Shown: positions 1 through 9,007, numbered from the stretch's first letter. The stretch: 50,018 nucleotides of DNA from Bacillota bacterium (GCA_012839805.1 DUMU01000034.1:1-50018); one strand, 5' to 3'. Numbers and translations are program-made. The notes: a model not told the origin generated them from the sequence alone.

Positions 1-218
1 AGGAAGAACGAGGCAATGGGAACCGCGGAGTCCCCGCGCGCGGACGCGCGGGAACCCATCATGCAGGGGAGGAGGGCATAACTTAAAATGCCCCTACGCG
101 GTGCCCAAACGAAGGGGTCCACCCCCGTCATCGGGGTTTTCCACTATCTTGCCCCGTGCAAAACGGTGAGACCGAGGAAAGGTACTAATCCACCAAAACT
201 GCTCCTTGTCTCGACCTC
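1..218. other. Left-edge non-coding stretch with GC hairpin
   Basis: No gene is supported here. Positions 33-52 form a perfect 8-bp GC stem (CCCGCGCG / CGCGCGGG) with a CGGA loop, and TGGG/CCCA flanks could extend it. Positions 123-140 form a short stem (CCCCG / CGGGG) followed by TTTT, a weak candidate for a plus-strand terminator of a gene lying left of the window. Neither matches an RNA family I recognise. Confidence 0.3.
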
Positions 219-1045
219 CTAAAACAGGACTTCAAATCCGTACTTCTGCGCCAGCTTCTTCGCATAGTCAAGAACATCTCCGCGTTTCGGCTTCCTCCAC
301 TTACTGAAGAACAACTCCCTATCTCTATTGTAGGTTTGCTGCATTTCTGATGCTCCCTCGTCTTTATCCAGGCTCCAAAGATGGGGTTGTTGATGTCAAG
401 ACCCACTTCCGCAAAGTGCTTCTCGAATGCCTGTGGCAGAACATGGTGCGCTTGGAACTCAGCCATCTCCTTTGATGCCTTGTCTGTTACTTTCAAGAGG
501 TTGTGACGGAAGTTTTCTGCCGTCAGGGGCCTAGGCCCTGCGTTCCTAATGACGCGTGCTACGTCAGCCTTTCCCATGCTCTGCAGCGCCCGCAGAGCTA
601 CGTCATCGAGCACCTCGAATCCGCGGCGCAGCACGCTGGATGACGGTACGACGGGTAGCAGTCCTGCTGTGTCCAAGAGGGCCCACGCTGGGCTTAAAGG
701 GAAGGTGCTGCGATAAAAGGCTCCCAGCTCCGGCGGCGAAAACGAAGTCCAAGACACCCAAAACGCCTCGCCGTCAGGATCCACAAAACGCAGAGGGTTG
801 TCTGGCCCGTATGCCCACCAATTCAGCCCCTGTCGGGCCGGGTCAAGCTGGAGGAAGCGAGCCGTCACAGGGTCGTAATAGCGGGCGTTAAGTAATAGAA
901 CTCGATGGCGGCATCCTCGGGCTTTCCGGTGAACTTGTGGACCTCGCTACCCGCCAAAGGCCCCCGAACGGCTCATACTCAAACCTCGCCACCACCTGGC
1001 GTTTGTATTCACGAAGACCCGCGACTTCCTCCTATATCAATGCGA
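219..1045 (-). pseudogene. Decayed RHS-repeat protein with HNH-type (AHH-like) toxin tail
   Basis: Read on the minus strand, the conceptual protein contains the end of an RHS repeat (KRQVVARFEYEPFG), the RHS core (FTGKPEDAAIEFYY, then NARYYDPVTARFLQLDPAR, NWWAYGPDNPLRFVDPDGE) and a C-terminal domain with AHHVLPQAFEKHF, then GLDINNP, a histidine and YNRDRELFF. The AHH motif and following histidine resemble HNH/Endo VII-type polymorphic toxins (AHH or DUF2380-like). At least three frameshifts break it: near 965-975, near 890 (one base missing between FYY and NARYYDP) and near 345, where an A-run is one base short. Restoring that A joins REHQK to MQQTYNRD and gives a natural stop at 219. The upstream repeats and any immunity gene are absent. 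The RHS call is secure; the toxin subfamily is inferred. Confidence 0.8.
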
Positions 1046-1538
1046 AATGCGATTAGAAAAATAGACTTTTGGAGACCACAGGGCGCAGTAGCATGCTGAG
1101 CTACGCTATTGCCACCCCGCAATTGCAAGGTTCATCGCAGGAGGAAGGAGTCCTGAACTGCCGGGCCCTTCCTCCTAAGCACGGCGGGGGTAGCGTCGGG
1201 CGGTGTCTGAAGATCAGGCAAAGGCCTTGGCCGACCCGTACGTACGCCTCCCACGGTGCTGAACCCGACCGCTTGCCGGCCACTTCCCATGGACCCTACG
1301 GGAGACGGCATTTCTTCGCGTGGTATGACGTGTATTGTGACCACCCGGGAGGCTGGTTCTACCGCCGTAAGCGAGGAGAGGGCGAGCGCCGCTCAAGCCC
1401 GGCACAAGGCCGTATCCCGGGAGGCGCCCATCCCGATGGCCTTCAGGGACCAAATCAACGACGCAGCGTAACCAGGCGAAAGAGCCTACGGAAGGGCCTC
1501 ATGTAGTCGTGGGCGACGCTGCCCGCAACGGTGAGGCT
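1046..1538. other. Intergenic region with a possible small gene remnant
   Basis: No confident gene. On the plus strand, 1203-1260 reads VSEDQAKALADPYVRLP in one frame. After one frameshift, 1256-1471 continues (GTG start, ending AFRDQINDAA and TAA) with codon use like the surrounding genes. I do not recognise the roughly 90-residue product, and there is no clear ribosome binding site. It may be a relic or chance. Confidence 0.2.
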
Positions 1539-2246
1539 TCAGTCATAGGGCAGCCTTTCGTCGGGCACGACCCGGATCGAATTCCAAGTGTCGTAGGCAG
1601 CCATCGCTGATAGAAAGAGGAGTTTGGCGCCTGAGTAAGTGAGAACGTAGCGCTCACGGTCCCTGGCGATCATCCTGGCCTCTTCTAGCACGGTCAGGTG
1701 ATGGTATAGCTGGCCACCGACGAGGCCGGTGTGGAGAGTAAGCTCGCTGCTAGACAGAGGTCCCTTGAACAGTTCCTTTAGAATTTTGATGCGCCTGGGG
1801 TTAACGAAAGGTTCCAGAGTACTGGCGACCTGTTCTTCGGAAATCGCTTCGACTCCGGCTCCCGGGTTTCCGGTATGGTCTCTAACGCTGAAGCTGGTCT
1901 GCCAAGGAAGGGACTTGCCGTTCGGCAGCATGAAGCGCCCGATGGCGATAGCCTGGATCGGTGAATCGTTTAGGCGGGAAAGGAACTCGGCGTCGATCGC
2001 ATTAAACGCCTCATGTACCGCTCCTTTATAGAATCCGGACGTCTGCTGAGGCAGGGCAGTATCAGGGGCTCCATTCCGAGTCCGGGCCGGGTTACCGTCA
2101 ACCGAGGTCACTTCTTGCTGAACCACTGCTCCCGCGCCGGTCTCCCCAGCTTGCAAGTTCCGACTCTGTTTTAACCTTTCTACCTCTGCCTGTAGCTCGG
2201 AGAGCCTCCGGGACAACTCTGCCAGTTGAGAATCCCTACTTTCCAT
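1539..2246 (-). CDS. ArsR-like winged-helix regulator with N-terminal coiled coil
   Basis: Predicted DNA-binding repressor or activator of about 235 residues. The N-terminus (SQLAELSRRLSELQAEVERL) is a leucine-heptad coiled coil, probably for dimerisation. After a linker comes a middle domain, then a C-terminal winged helix (FVNPRRIKILKELFKGPLSS, SELTLHTGL, QLYHHLTVLEEARMI, RYVLTYSGAKLL) typical of ArsR/HTH_20-type proteins that read one target through a paired helix. I chose the second of two close ATGs (2246) because GGAGGG lies about 7 bases upstream of it; 2252 is the alternative. No metal-binding cysteine pair is visible, so the ligand is unknown. The inverted repeat at 2301-2335, just upstream, suggests autoregulation. 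The secreted GH76 gene is divergent and could be a target. Confidence 0.75.
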   Translation of the reverse strand: MESRDSQLAELSRRLSELQAEVERLKQSRNLQAGETGAGAVVQQEVTSVDGNPARTRNGAPDTALPQQTSGFYKGAVHEAFNAIDAEFLSRLNDSPIQAIAIGRFMLPNGKSLPWQTSFSVRDHTGNPGAGVEAISEEQVASTLEPFVNPRRIKILKELFKGPLSSSELTLHTGLVGGQLYHHLTVLEEARMIARDRERYVLTYSGAKLLFLSAMAAYDTWNSIRVVPDERLPYD

Positions 2247-2300
2247 GCCCATCCCTCCTTTGGTGGGTGGTTGAGTTCGGACCGCCATACCGGCAATGGC

Positions 2301-2335
2301 TACTATACACCGTAGCCCGGCTACAGTGTACTGTA
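2301..2335. promoter_or_regulatory. Large inverted repeat, likely operator of the adjacent ArsR-like gene
   Basis: Two 15-base arms (TACTATACACCGTAG and CTACAGTGTACTGTA) flank CCCGG and pair at 12 of 15 positions. The right arm also contains its own palindrome TACAGT-GT-ACTGTA (2322-2335). It lies about 55-90 bases upstream of the regulator's start and 145 bases before the GH76 gene, so it could control either or both. The operator role is inferred from symmetry and position. Confidence 0.5.
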
Positions 2336-2479
2336 CGGCACGGCTTCCTGTCAAGCAGGAGAGTGCTTGAAAAAGAAGGAGTTGCCGCAGCGCGCTACAT
2401 GACTCCTCCGCCGAGTCCGGCTCTCCCGCATGGCTGCGCAAAACCAAGGCGGAGCAGGGAGATCACCGTTGGGTAGCGA

Positions 2480-3769
2480 ATGTCGGAGGGTAAAGCGAAA
2501 AGCGGCTTCGTCTCACTGCCGAGAGAGAGAGAAGCCGGGGAAGCAAGGAGTTCACTAGAAAGAAGGGTGCTGGTGGTCGATATGTTTTCTGCTGCCGACG
2601 GTCTTTATTCCGCTGCCGGAGGCGCGGCTTTGGCCGGGCTGCTTTTTTTGACCGTAGCCGCACTGGCGGTAGCCCCGGTGCGGGCAAGCACGGCAACCCC
2701 AATGGAATCGCTGGCCGAAACGCTGAACCGCCGGGCGGACGAGGCCCTGGAGCGGATGATCGCCGTCTACTGGGACCCGGTTGAACTTCATTTCCACAAG
2801 TTCAGCGACCGGTCCGGCTGGACGGACTTCTGGTGGCTGGCCCAGGTTTGGGACGCAGTAATGGACGGAGTGGTACGAAGCCGCGAGCGGGGGCAGGTGA
2901 ATACCGAATGGCTCAGGCTTTTGGACTACGTGTATTCCGGGCAAGCTGCGAGGACCCCCACGTTTACGAACCAGTTTTACGACGACGAGGCCTGGTGGGC
3001 GCTGGCATCGCTACGGGCCTACGAGATAACCGGTAACCGGATCTACCTCCACCGGGCCGAAGCGCTCTGGGCCGACATCCGGACCGGGTGGTCGGATGAG
3101 CTCGGCGGTGGCATCTACTGGCGCAAGGATGAGCGCCGGACCAAGAATGCCTGTATCAACGGTCCGGCAGCCCTGCTGGCGGCCCGTCTCTATGCCATCG
3201 AGGGCCGCCCCGAGGATCTCCAGATGGCCGAACGCATTTTTGCCTGGCTCAAGGCCACGCTGGTCTCCCCGTGGGGCTTGGTCTGGGATAACGTAGCAGT
3301 GGTAGATGGGAGCATCGACAAGAGGACATTTACTTATAACCAGGGCACGTTCATAGGCGCCGCGGTCGCTTTGTACAAAGCGACGGGCAAGGCCGAGTAC
3401 CTGGCCGACGCCCGGCGGGTGGCCGACGCCACGCTGAGATACCTGGTCGATGAGAACGGCCTCCTGCGCAACGAGGGGACCGGTGACGGAGGCGGGTTCA
3501 AGGGCATCTTCGTCCGCTACCTCGTATCGCTCGTCGACGCCTTGCCTACCACCGACCCCTACCGGTCCGATCGGGAGCGCTACCTGGCCTTCCTCGTAAA
3601 GAACGCGTCGATGGCCTGGGAGAAGGCCCGCAACGCCCAGGGGCTCTTCGCCTCCAACTGGGCCGGCCCGCCCCGGCAGGAGCGGGTCGAAAGCCTGACC
3701 AATGCCTCCGGGGTCATGCTGCTGAACCTGACGGCGCTGGCAGTTTGGCGACACGGCTATGAACTCTGA
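2480..3769 (+). CDS. Secreted GH76 family alpha-1,6-mannanase
   Basis: Glycoside hydrolase of family GH76, whose known members cleave alpha-1,6-mannan backbones (endo-acting, retaining). The motif NQFYDDEAWWALASLRAYEIT carries the paired catalytic aspartates (D168, D169 counted from 2480), followed by the repeated helical hairpins of an (alpha/alpha)6 barrel (YLHRAEALWADI, GGGIYW, TKNACINGPAALLAARLY, TYNQGTFIGAAVALYKATGKAEYL). A hydrophobic signal segment lies at about residues 46-69, ending near VRAS. The start is uncertain: ATG 2480 leaves a long N-region, ATG 2582 would give a short signal peptide without basic residues, and none has a good ribosome binding site. It sits beside an ArsR-type regulator and about 23 kb from the GH38 alpha-mannosidase, consistent with alpha-mannoside use. 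Confidence 0.85.
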   Translation: MSEGKAKSGFVSLPREREAGEARSSLERRVLVVDMFSAADGLYSAAGGAALAGLLFLTVAALAVAPVRASTATPMESLAETLNRRADEALERMIAVYWDPVELHFHKFSDRSGWTDFWWLAQVWDAVMDGVVRSRERGQVNTEWLRLLDYVYSGQAARTPTFTNQFYDDEAWWALASLRAYEITGNRIYLHRAEALWADIRTGWSDELGGGIYWRKDERRTKNACINGPAALLAARLYAIEGRPEDLQMAERIFAWLKATLVSPWGLVWDNVAVVDGSIDKRTFTYNQGTFIGAAVALYKATGKAEYLADARRVADATLRYLVDENGLLRNEGTGDGGGFKGIFVRYLVSLVDALPTTDPYRSDRERYLAFLVKNASMAWEKARNAQGLFASNWAGPPRQERVESLTNASGVMLLNLTALAVWRHGYEL

Positions 3770-4053
3770 CCCGCGCCGTGAGGCTCTCCTGCGCCGAGAC
3801 CGGCACGTCTCGCCCAAGACTTCGGGGCAATCAGGGCCACCCGCCACGCTGTCGGCCGGGTGACCCTGCCCGGCCAGCCGGCCCGGGGATTGCCTCCGCG
3901 CTCAGCAGCCCCACACCGGGCTAGGGGTGGGCGGGGCCGGGCCACCGGCTCTGCCCGCAGGCTCTGGCAGCCAGCTTGGCCCGCAGGTTTGGCCTCAAGG
4001 CCCGGCCTGGTTCTTGGCTGGCGGTGGGCGCCGCCCCCAGTTGCCGCCTAGAG

Positions 4054-4815
4054 CTACTTGGCCCGCCAGCCGCCGTCCACCCGCAAGGCCTCTCCGGTAA
4101 TGTAGCTTGCCTCCTCGCTCACCAGGAAGAGTATCGCCCGGGCGATCTCTTCCGGCTGCGCCCATCGCCCCAGAGGAGTGGTTTGTTTCACCATCTCATC
4201 GACCCGGGGATCCTGCATCAGGTCCCTTGTCATACCCGTGACCACACCCCCGGGACAGACAGCGTTGACCCTTATGCCTCGAGAGGCATACTCACACGCG
4301 ACCTGCTGGGTGAGGCCGATCACGGCATGTTTGGACGTAGTGTAAGCCGTTCCCCCGGCCATTGCTCCGAGGCCCGCCACCGAGGCGACGTTGACGATGG
4401 CCCCGCCGCCTCCTTGCGCGAGGAACTGTTCAATAGCCCGCTTGCAGCCAAAAAAGACGCCTTTGACGTTGATACCGATGACCCGATCCCAAAGGGTCTC
4501 GTCGGTATCCAGGCAAGACGTGAAGCCATCGAACACGCCCGCGTTGTTGACCATGACGTCAAGCCGGCCCCAGCGGCTGACCGCCTCGCTTACCGCCCGG
4601 TCCACATCCTCCCATTTTGAAACGTCGCCGGGGACGGCTACCGCTTCTCCGCCTTCCCGGCGGATCAACTCCGCCGACTCCTCGGCGCTCGGGGCCACAT
4701 AATCCATGGCCACCACCTTAGCCCCCTCGCGGGCGAAGAGCAACGCGGTCGCCCGGCCGATTCCCGAGCCGGCTCCGGTAACGACCGCTACCCGACCCTC
4801 CAGTCTACCGGCCAT
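4054..4815 (-). CDS. Short-chain dehydrogenase/reductase (SDR, 3-oxoacyl-ACP reductase-like)
   Basis: Classical SDR of 253 residues, a cytosolic NAD(P)-dependent alcohol/ketone oxidoreductase. The cofactor motif TGAGSGIG is at residues 13-20 and NNAG at 90-93. The catalytic residues are S145, Y158 and K162 (YTTSK). The C-terminus SYITGEALRVDGGWRAK is typical of the family. An aspartate in VVAMDY after beta-strand 2 favours NAD over NADP. ATG at 4815 follows a GGGGAGAAGGAG stretch; an in-frame extension to 4971 lacks similarity and is not used. The substrate cannot be read from the sequence; a sugar or polyol is plausible given the neighbours. Confidence 0.88.
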   Translation of the reverse strand: MAGRLEGRVAVVTGAGSGIGRATALLFAREGAKVVAMDYVAPSAEESAELIRREGGEAVAVPGDVSKWEDVDRAVSEAVSRWGRLDVMVNNAGVFDGFTSCLDTDETLWDRVIGINVKGVFFGCKRAIEQFLAQGGGGAIVNVASVAGLGAMAGGTAYTTSKHAVIGLTQQVACEYASRGIRVNAVCPGGVVTGMTRDLMQDPRVDEMVKQTTPLGRWAQPEEIARAILFLVSEEASYITGEALRVDGGWRAK

Positions 4816-5163
4816 TCTCCTTCTCCCCTTTCTTGCGGGCTTGCGGCTTCGGACGTGCGGCGCCGCCTGCGCCAGCACCGTATCCCCTCTGCCGCCCCGC
4901 CCGACGGAGCACATAGATTCTCTCCCCGTACCAGTTTCCCCTTTCTGACCTTCTACGCCAACCAGCTGCACGTATCCGGTGAGTGCCCAACACCTGGCGT
5001 GCTGGATCGTTTTCCTGAGTGAACTCGCTTGTTTCCGGGACCGGTCTTGCCCTACCCGCCAGCGACGGCGGGGAGACCTGCCGCCAGGGCAGGAGCCTCG
5101 CCGGCCGGCAGACCGTCCGGGCGCAAGTCGAGCCCAACCGGAACCGGTAGGAGGAACGAACGA
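4816..5163. other. Divergent intergenic region between SDR and the ECF sigma operon
   Basis: About 350 bases separate two divergent genes and must hold promoters in both directions. I see no near-consensus -35/-10 pair and no strong dyad. Just before 5164 there is a strong AGGAGG ribosome binding site for the plus-strand gene. Confidence 0.4.
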
Positions 5164-5880
5164 ATGACCGACGCAGACGCTCGGGAACCGCAGGAGTCCA
5201 GTGGGTCACAGCCTTCGGGCGTGGTTCAGAACATGGCGGTACTCAACCTGACAGGGATCAAATCGGCCGACGAACTCAGACGCATCTCGGGGATCTCCAA
5301 CGTTGCCGTCGTATTGGTCCGCGCATCCCTGGAAGGAGTTTTGGCTCAAATTCCCATGCATAACGTCGCGATGATCGTACCGATTCCTGACGATGAAGGG
5401 ATAACCGTCAAGATGCAGACCGGACAGATGCGCATCTCGGGCTGGGCTCTCCAAAACCCCACCGGAAGCCCTTCGGACATACTGGTGGTCGTCGGCCAGC
5501 TGGTGCTTGATCCGCCGGTTAGTACGATCGGCTATAAGCTGGTCGTCATCGGACAACTGATTGCTCCCAAGGAGGTAGAAGCCGAGATATCCTCGAAGTT
5601 GGTCACGCTGGTGGGCCAAGCCGTATACTACCATGACCATCCGTACATCGTCTTTGGCTCAGAAAGCCTGGGTAAAGAGTTCTTTGAGCTGCTCGACCAT
5701 TCCATCGACCTCATCGTAATGGGCGAGTGCACGGTCAATAAGGATGTCTCCGTTGATCTTTTCCGGGAGAAGGTGACCGGCATCCATAACCTGGGCGAAC
5801 TGAAGGTGCCCAACCAGCTACTCGCCATTGCCCAGGCCAAAACAGTGTTCAACATGGGCATGATCCAAACGATGGATTAG
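5164..5880 (+). CDS. Conserved beta-rich protein of unknown function, possibly bactofilin-like
   Basis: 238 residues, starting at an ATG with AGGAGG eight bases upstream. No signal peptide or membrane segment. A polar N-terminus (1-25) is followed by short alternating beta-strands with recurring hydrophobic triplets (VAVVLVRASLEGVL, VAMIVPI, ISGWAL, DILVVVGQLVLD, YKLVVIGQLIAP, LVTLVGQAVYY, DLIVMGECTVN). This periodic pattern, with VVxGQL repeated three times at 20-25-residue spacing, suggests a beta-helix or solenoid, as in bactofilins, but I cannot assign a family. The ECF sigma gene starts 18 bases downstream, so the two are probably co-transcribed. The protein may be a structural target or a regulator of that sigma factor. 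Confidence 0.7.
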   Translation: MTDADAREPQESSGSQPSGVVQNMAVLNLTGIKSADELRRISGISNVAVVLVRASLEGVLAQIPMHNVAMIVPIPDDEGITVKMQTGQMRISGWALQNPTGSPSDILVVVGQLVLDPPVSTIGYKLVVIGQLIAPKEVEAEISSKLVTLVGQAVYYHDHPYIVFGSESLGKEFFELLDHSIDLIVMGECTVNKDVSVDLFREKVTGIHNLGELKVPNQLLAIAQAKTVFNMGMIQTMD

Positions 5881-5898
5881 AGCGGAAGCACGGCTGCA

Positions 5899-6690
5899 AT
5901 GGATGAAATGCACGGGATAGGCGGAAGGGAAGAGAACCGGCGCCTCACCCGGTCCCACCCGGCGACCGGGCGCGGACGTCCACCCGTTCACGCTCAGTCC
6001 TTGCCCGAGGTAGATACCGCCAAAGCCACCCTGGCCGGAGCTATCCCGCCCAGAGCTATCACGGACGAAGCTCGAACCTGTGCCGAAAGTAAGTTTGACG
6101 AGCTCTACCACCGTCACCGGGATGCCGTCTATGCTTACTTCTACAGCCGAACCGGCCAGCGGGAAGTCGCCCTGGACCTGCTACAGGAGCTGTTTCTACG
6201 AGTCTGGCAGCATCTCGCACTGCTGGGTCGCCAGGCCGCGGATCAACAACGCTACTGGATCTTCGCGGTAGCTCGGAATCTGGTAGCCGATCACTTCCGG
6301 CGGGAACGATCGGCTACCGCCTGGCGGCGGGCGAATCTCCGCGAGCCCGCCGCCGTCCACCTCCTGGAAACCCAAGAAGGTAACCCGGCCGCCCGGGCTG
6401 AGTTGCAGGAGGAACTCGCCGAACTGGTCCAGGCCCTGAAGCGGCTACCGGTCGAGCTGCGCACCGTGCTGTTCATGCGTTACCTCGGTAATATGACGAG
6501 CAGCGAGATCGGTCAAATCCTGGGCCAGCCGGCCGGTACCGTGCGCTATCACCTCTCCCGAGCCCGCCGGGAGCTTGCCAGGCAACTGAACCGAGGAGCG
6601 ATAGGACTAACGAGTGCTGCCGGGTATAATCAGAAAGGGTCAGGCGGATCAGGTCGGGGAGGTGGTATCGACGATGGGACCGATGAATGA
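5899..6690 (+). CDS. ECF-type RNA polymerase sigma factor
   Basis: Sigma-70 family ECF factor of 263 residues. Region 2 (FDELYHRHRDAVYAYFYSRTG to RYWIFAVARNLVADHFRRE) spans about residues 66-136. Region 4 (LVQALKRLPVELRTVLFMRYLGNMTSSEIGQILGQPAGTVRYHLSRARREL) spans about 177-226. A 60-residue polar N-terminal extension is longer than usual for ECFs; the true start may lie further in, since ATG 5899 has only a weak ribosome binding site. It follows the beta-rich gene by 18 bases, and its 3' end overlaps the next gene, which suggests coupling with a cognate regulator. Confidence 0.88.
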   Translation: MDEMHGIGGREENRRLTRSHPATGRGRPPVHAQSLPEVDTAKATLAGAIPPRAITDEARTCAESKFDELYHRHRDAVYAYFYSRTGQREVALDLLQELFLRVWQHLALLGRQAADQQRYWIFAVARNLVADHFRRERSATAWRRANLREPAAVHLLETQEGNPAARAELQEELAELVQALKRLPVELRTVLFMRYLGNMTSSEIGQILGQPAGTVRYHLSRARRELARQLNRGAIGLTSAAGYNQKGSGGSGRGGGIDDGTDE

Positions 6691-7156
6691 AATGGCCAAC
6701 GCCAAGCGAAGCCCCAAGAGACGGGCTACCCAGCGCGCCGGGAGCACCGCTACAAGCGGCCCTCGCAGCCTGGACCAGCTGCTCGCGGGTTGGGCCAGGG
6801 CTGAACGGCAAACGCTCCCTGACGCAGCCCAACTCCGAGCTGCTCTTGGCATCGGCGCAAAGGCCCCGGCTCGGAACGTTCACAGCGTCCCCGAACCCAT
6901 GGACGCCACCTGGTGGCAGAGGTTCTTCCGCCAGCTCTCTACCGCTTGGGCCTACGTCCGTCCACCCGCTCGCCTACTCGCGTCCAGCAAGCTATTCAAC
7001 TGGAGGGAGATCGCGCGCCTTCCCTCTGCGAACATCCCGCCGAGTGAGACAGCCGGAGTGGCGCTGGCCGGGGCTATGGGCCGGCCCAATGGAGAGCCCG
7101 GCGCACGGCCCGATCCCACTCCGAACACAGCCGGACCCGTTCCTCTTCGTCCATAA
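6674..7156 (+). CDS. Small soluble protein after the ECF sigma gene, possible anti-sigma partner
   Basis: 160 residues. The ATG at 6674 has GGGGAGG about 10 bases upstream and overlaps the sigma gene by 17 bases, a layout typical of sigma/anti-sigma pairs. A basic N-terminus is followed by helix-forming stretches ([44 protein letters not shown]), ending in a proline-rich tail. There is no transmembrane segment and no HxxxCxxC zinc motif, so it is not a classical membrane or ZAS anti-sigma factor. Its last 83 bases overlap the 3' end of the glycerol kinase gene on the other strand. The anti-sigma role rests on position only. Confidence 0.6.
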   Translation: MGPMNEMANAKRSPKRRATQRAGSTATSGPRSLDQLLAGWARAERQTLPDAAQLRAALGIGAKAPARNVHSVPEPMDATWWQRFFRQLSTAWAYVRPPARLLASSKLFNWREIARLPSANIPPSETAGVALAGAMGRPNGEPGARPDPTPNTAGPVPLRP

Positions 7157-8804
7157 GCGGTTCAAAGCGCCGGTATGGCAATTGCCCGACAGAATCCCGG
7201 GCAACGGCCTCCGCCGGGCCCACGCCACCGGCTGCGGGCGCGGCGTCGGTCGGGCCCACGCCACCGGCTGCAGGCGCGGCCTCGGCCGGGCCCGTACCAC
7301 CTGCCGCGGGCGCGGCGTTGGCCATCGCCCCCGCCCGGGCGCCCGGAGCAAGCCCCGCCCCGATGCCGGCGAGCCGGGCCGCCCCCAGCGCCGTGAGCTC
7401 GGTCATGCGAGGCCGGAGTACCGGGCGTCCCAGGATGTCGGCCTGGAATTGCATGAGCAGGTCATTGACCGCCGCCCCGCCGTCGGCTCGCAGTTCACGA
7501 ACGGGTATGCCGGAAGCGTTCTCCATGGCCCGCAAGACGTCACGCACCTGGTAGGCTATGGCTTCCAGCGCCGCCCGGGCGATATGTCCCCGGCTCGTTC
7601 CCCGCGTGATCCCTATGATCATTCCCCTGGCGTACGGATCCCAGTGCGGCGCCCCGAGCCCGGTCAGCGCGGGCACGAAGTAGACCCCGCCGTTGTCCGG
7701 CACCGAGCGGGCCAGTGCCTCCACCTGGTCCGATCTCTCGATGATGCCCAGCCCGTCCCGTAGCCACTGAACCACCGCCCCTCCGATGAAAACCGACCCT
7801 TCTAGCGCATACACCGGCCCTTCGCCGGGAAGCTGCCAGCCGACGGTAGCGAGCAAACCGCCGGCCGGGCTTTTACCCGAAGAAGCAGCAGGGCCCGATA
7901 GCAGGCCGGCGGGGGGCTGACGACCGGCGTTCATCAGGAGAAAGCAGCCGGTTCCGTAGGTGTTCTTCGCCATTCCCGGTTCGAGGCAATCCTGCCCGAA
8001 GAGGGCGGCCTGCTGATCTCCGGCGACGCCGGTGATAGGGACGGGATAACCAAAAAGCTCGTCTTCCGTTGCGCCATAGGCCGACGCGGACGCCGACGGT
8101 TGAACTGCCGGCAGCATGTTGGCTGCCTCCGGTATCCCCAGCAACTCCAGCAGTTCTGTATCCCACTCCAGCGTGTGGATGTTAAGAAGAAGAGTCCGGG
8201 AAGCGTTACTTACATCGGTGGCGTGCACTCTGCCTCCGGTTAGCTTGTAGATGAGCCAGGAGTCGACCGTACCGAAGCAGAGTTCCCCCCGGGCCGCCCG
8301 CCGGCGCAGATCGGCAACATGATCAAACAGCCAGCGAAGTTTGGTACCGGAGAAGTACGGGTCAAGTAAAAGCCCGGTACGGGCCCGCACCAGCTCGGCC
8401 GTGGCCGGCTCTTTCCGGGCCAGCTCCTCGCAGAAAGCCGCCGTTCGCCGGTCCTGCCAGACGATCGCCCGGTGCACCGGTTTCCCCGTCGCCCGCTCCC
8501 ACACTATCGTGGTCTCCCGCTGGTTGGTGATCCCCAGCGCGATCAGCTGGCGAGCCGTGACGCCCGCCCGCTGCAATGCCTCCCGGGCCACCTGGAGCTG
8601 GGTGGCCCAGATCTCCTCCGGATCGTGTTCCACCCAACCCGGCTCGGGAAAACACTGTTGAATGGGCCGCTGCGCCACCCCGATCGGCCCGCGGTCGGCT
8701 CGCTCGAGATCAAAAAGCATCGCCCGGCTACTGGTCGTTCCCTGGTCCAGAGCGAGGACATAAGCCCCCTCGCCTGCTCGGCGGCGTTGATTGGCTCCGT
8801 TCAC
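7074..8804 (-). CDS. Glycerol kinase (FGGY family) with low-complexity insertions
   Basis: ATP-dependent kinase making sn-glycerol 3-phosphate from glycerol. FGGY hallmarks: [18 protein letters not shown] at the N-terminus, [86 protein letters not shown] and [21 protein letters not shown]. At 576 residues it is about 75 longer than usual. One alanine/glycine/serine/proline insertion follows LLMNAGRQP, and three tandem 12-residue repeats ([12 protein letters not shown] type) replace the region before the last helix. The start is GTG 8804 with a close GGGGAG. Its 3' end overlaps the convergent gene by 83 bases. FGGY enzymes vary in substrate, but the glycerol kinase motifs are strong. Confidence 0.88.
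   Translation of the reverse strand: MNGANQRRRAGEGAYVLALDQGTTSSRAMLFDLERADRGPIGVAQRPIQQCFPEPGWVEHDPEEIWATQLQVAREALQRAGVTARQLIALGITNQRETTIVWERATGKPVHRAIVWQDRRTAAFCEELARKEPATAELVRARTGLLLDPYFSGTKLRWLFDHVADLRRRAARGELCFGTVDSWLIYKLTGGRVHATDVSNASRTLLLNIHTLEWDTELLELLGIPEAANMLPAVQPSASASAYGATEDELFGYPVPITGVAGDQQAALFGQDCLEPGMAKNTYGTGCFLLMNAGRQPPAGLLSGPAASSGKSPAGGLLATVGWQLPGEGPVYALEGSVFIGGAVVQWLRDGLGIIERSDQVEALARSVPDNGGVYFVPALTGLGAPHWDPYARGMIIGITRGTSRGHIARAALEAIAYQVRDVLRAMENASGIPVRELRADGGAAVNDLLMQFQADILGRPVLRPRMTELTALGAARLAGIGAGLAPGARAGAMANAAPAAGGTGPAEAAPAAGGVGPTDAAPAAGGVGPAEAVARDSVGQLPYRRFEPLMDEEERVRLCSEWDRAVRRALHWAGP
7216..7323 (-). repeat. 36-bp coding minisatellite in the glycerol kinase gene
   Basis: Three tandem 36-base units (7216-7251, 7252-7287, 7288-7323), each encoding twelve residues of AAPAAGG(T/V)GP(A/T)(E/D). 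Units 1 and 2 differ at only a few bases; unit 3 is more diverged. The period is a multiple of three, so copy-number change would not break the frame. The units sit near the C-terminus, where other glycerol kinases have a short loop. Confidence 0.85.
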
Positions 8805-9007
8805 TCCCCTCAGGCCTCCCGCCCGTAACTTCGCCCCGCCTGCTGCCGGTCCTGCTGCCTCCTGCAGGCAGTCCTACTACCCGTGCGGACCCTTTGCAGC
8901 CGGTCCTGCCGCCGTCCGGGGCGGTCCTGCCGGCGGTCTCGCCGCCGGCCCAGATGGGCGCAGTCTGACGCTCACGCCGGGCCGGCTCCCGGGCGCCGGA
9001 CCACCTC

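Noticed and set aside
4816-4971. N-terminal extension of the SDR protein
   Set aside because: Classical SDRs begin just before the TGxxxGxG motif, and ATG 4815 has a purine-rich ribosome binding site.
7216-7323. CRISPR-like repeat
   Set aside because: The units are directly adjacent with no spacers and encode a regular protein repeat.
6687-7763. Long open frame on the plus strand running into the glycerol kinase gene
   Set aside because: It overlaps two better-supported genes, has unusual arginine/proline-rich composition typical of a GC-rich shadow frame, and its last two thirds are antisense to a conserved kinase.
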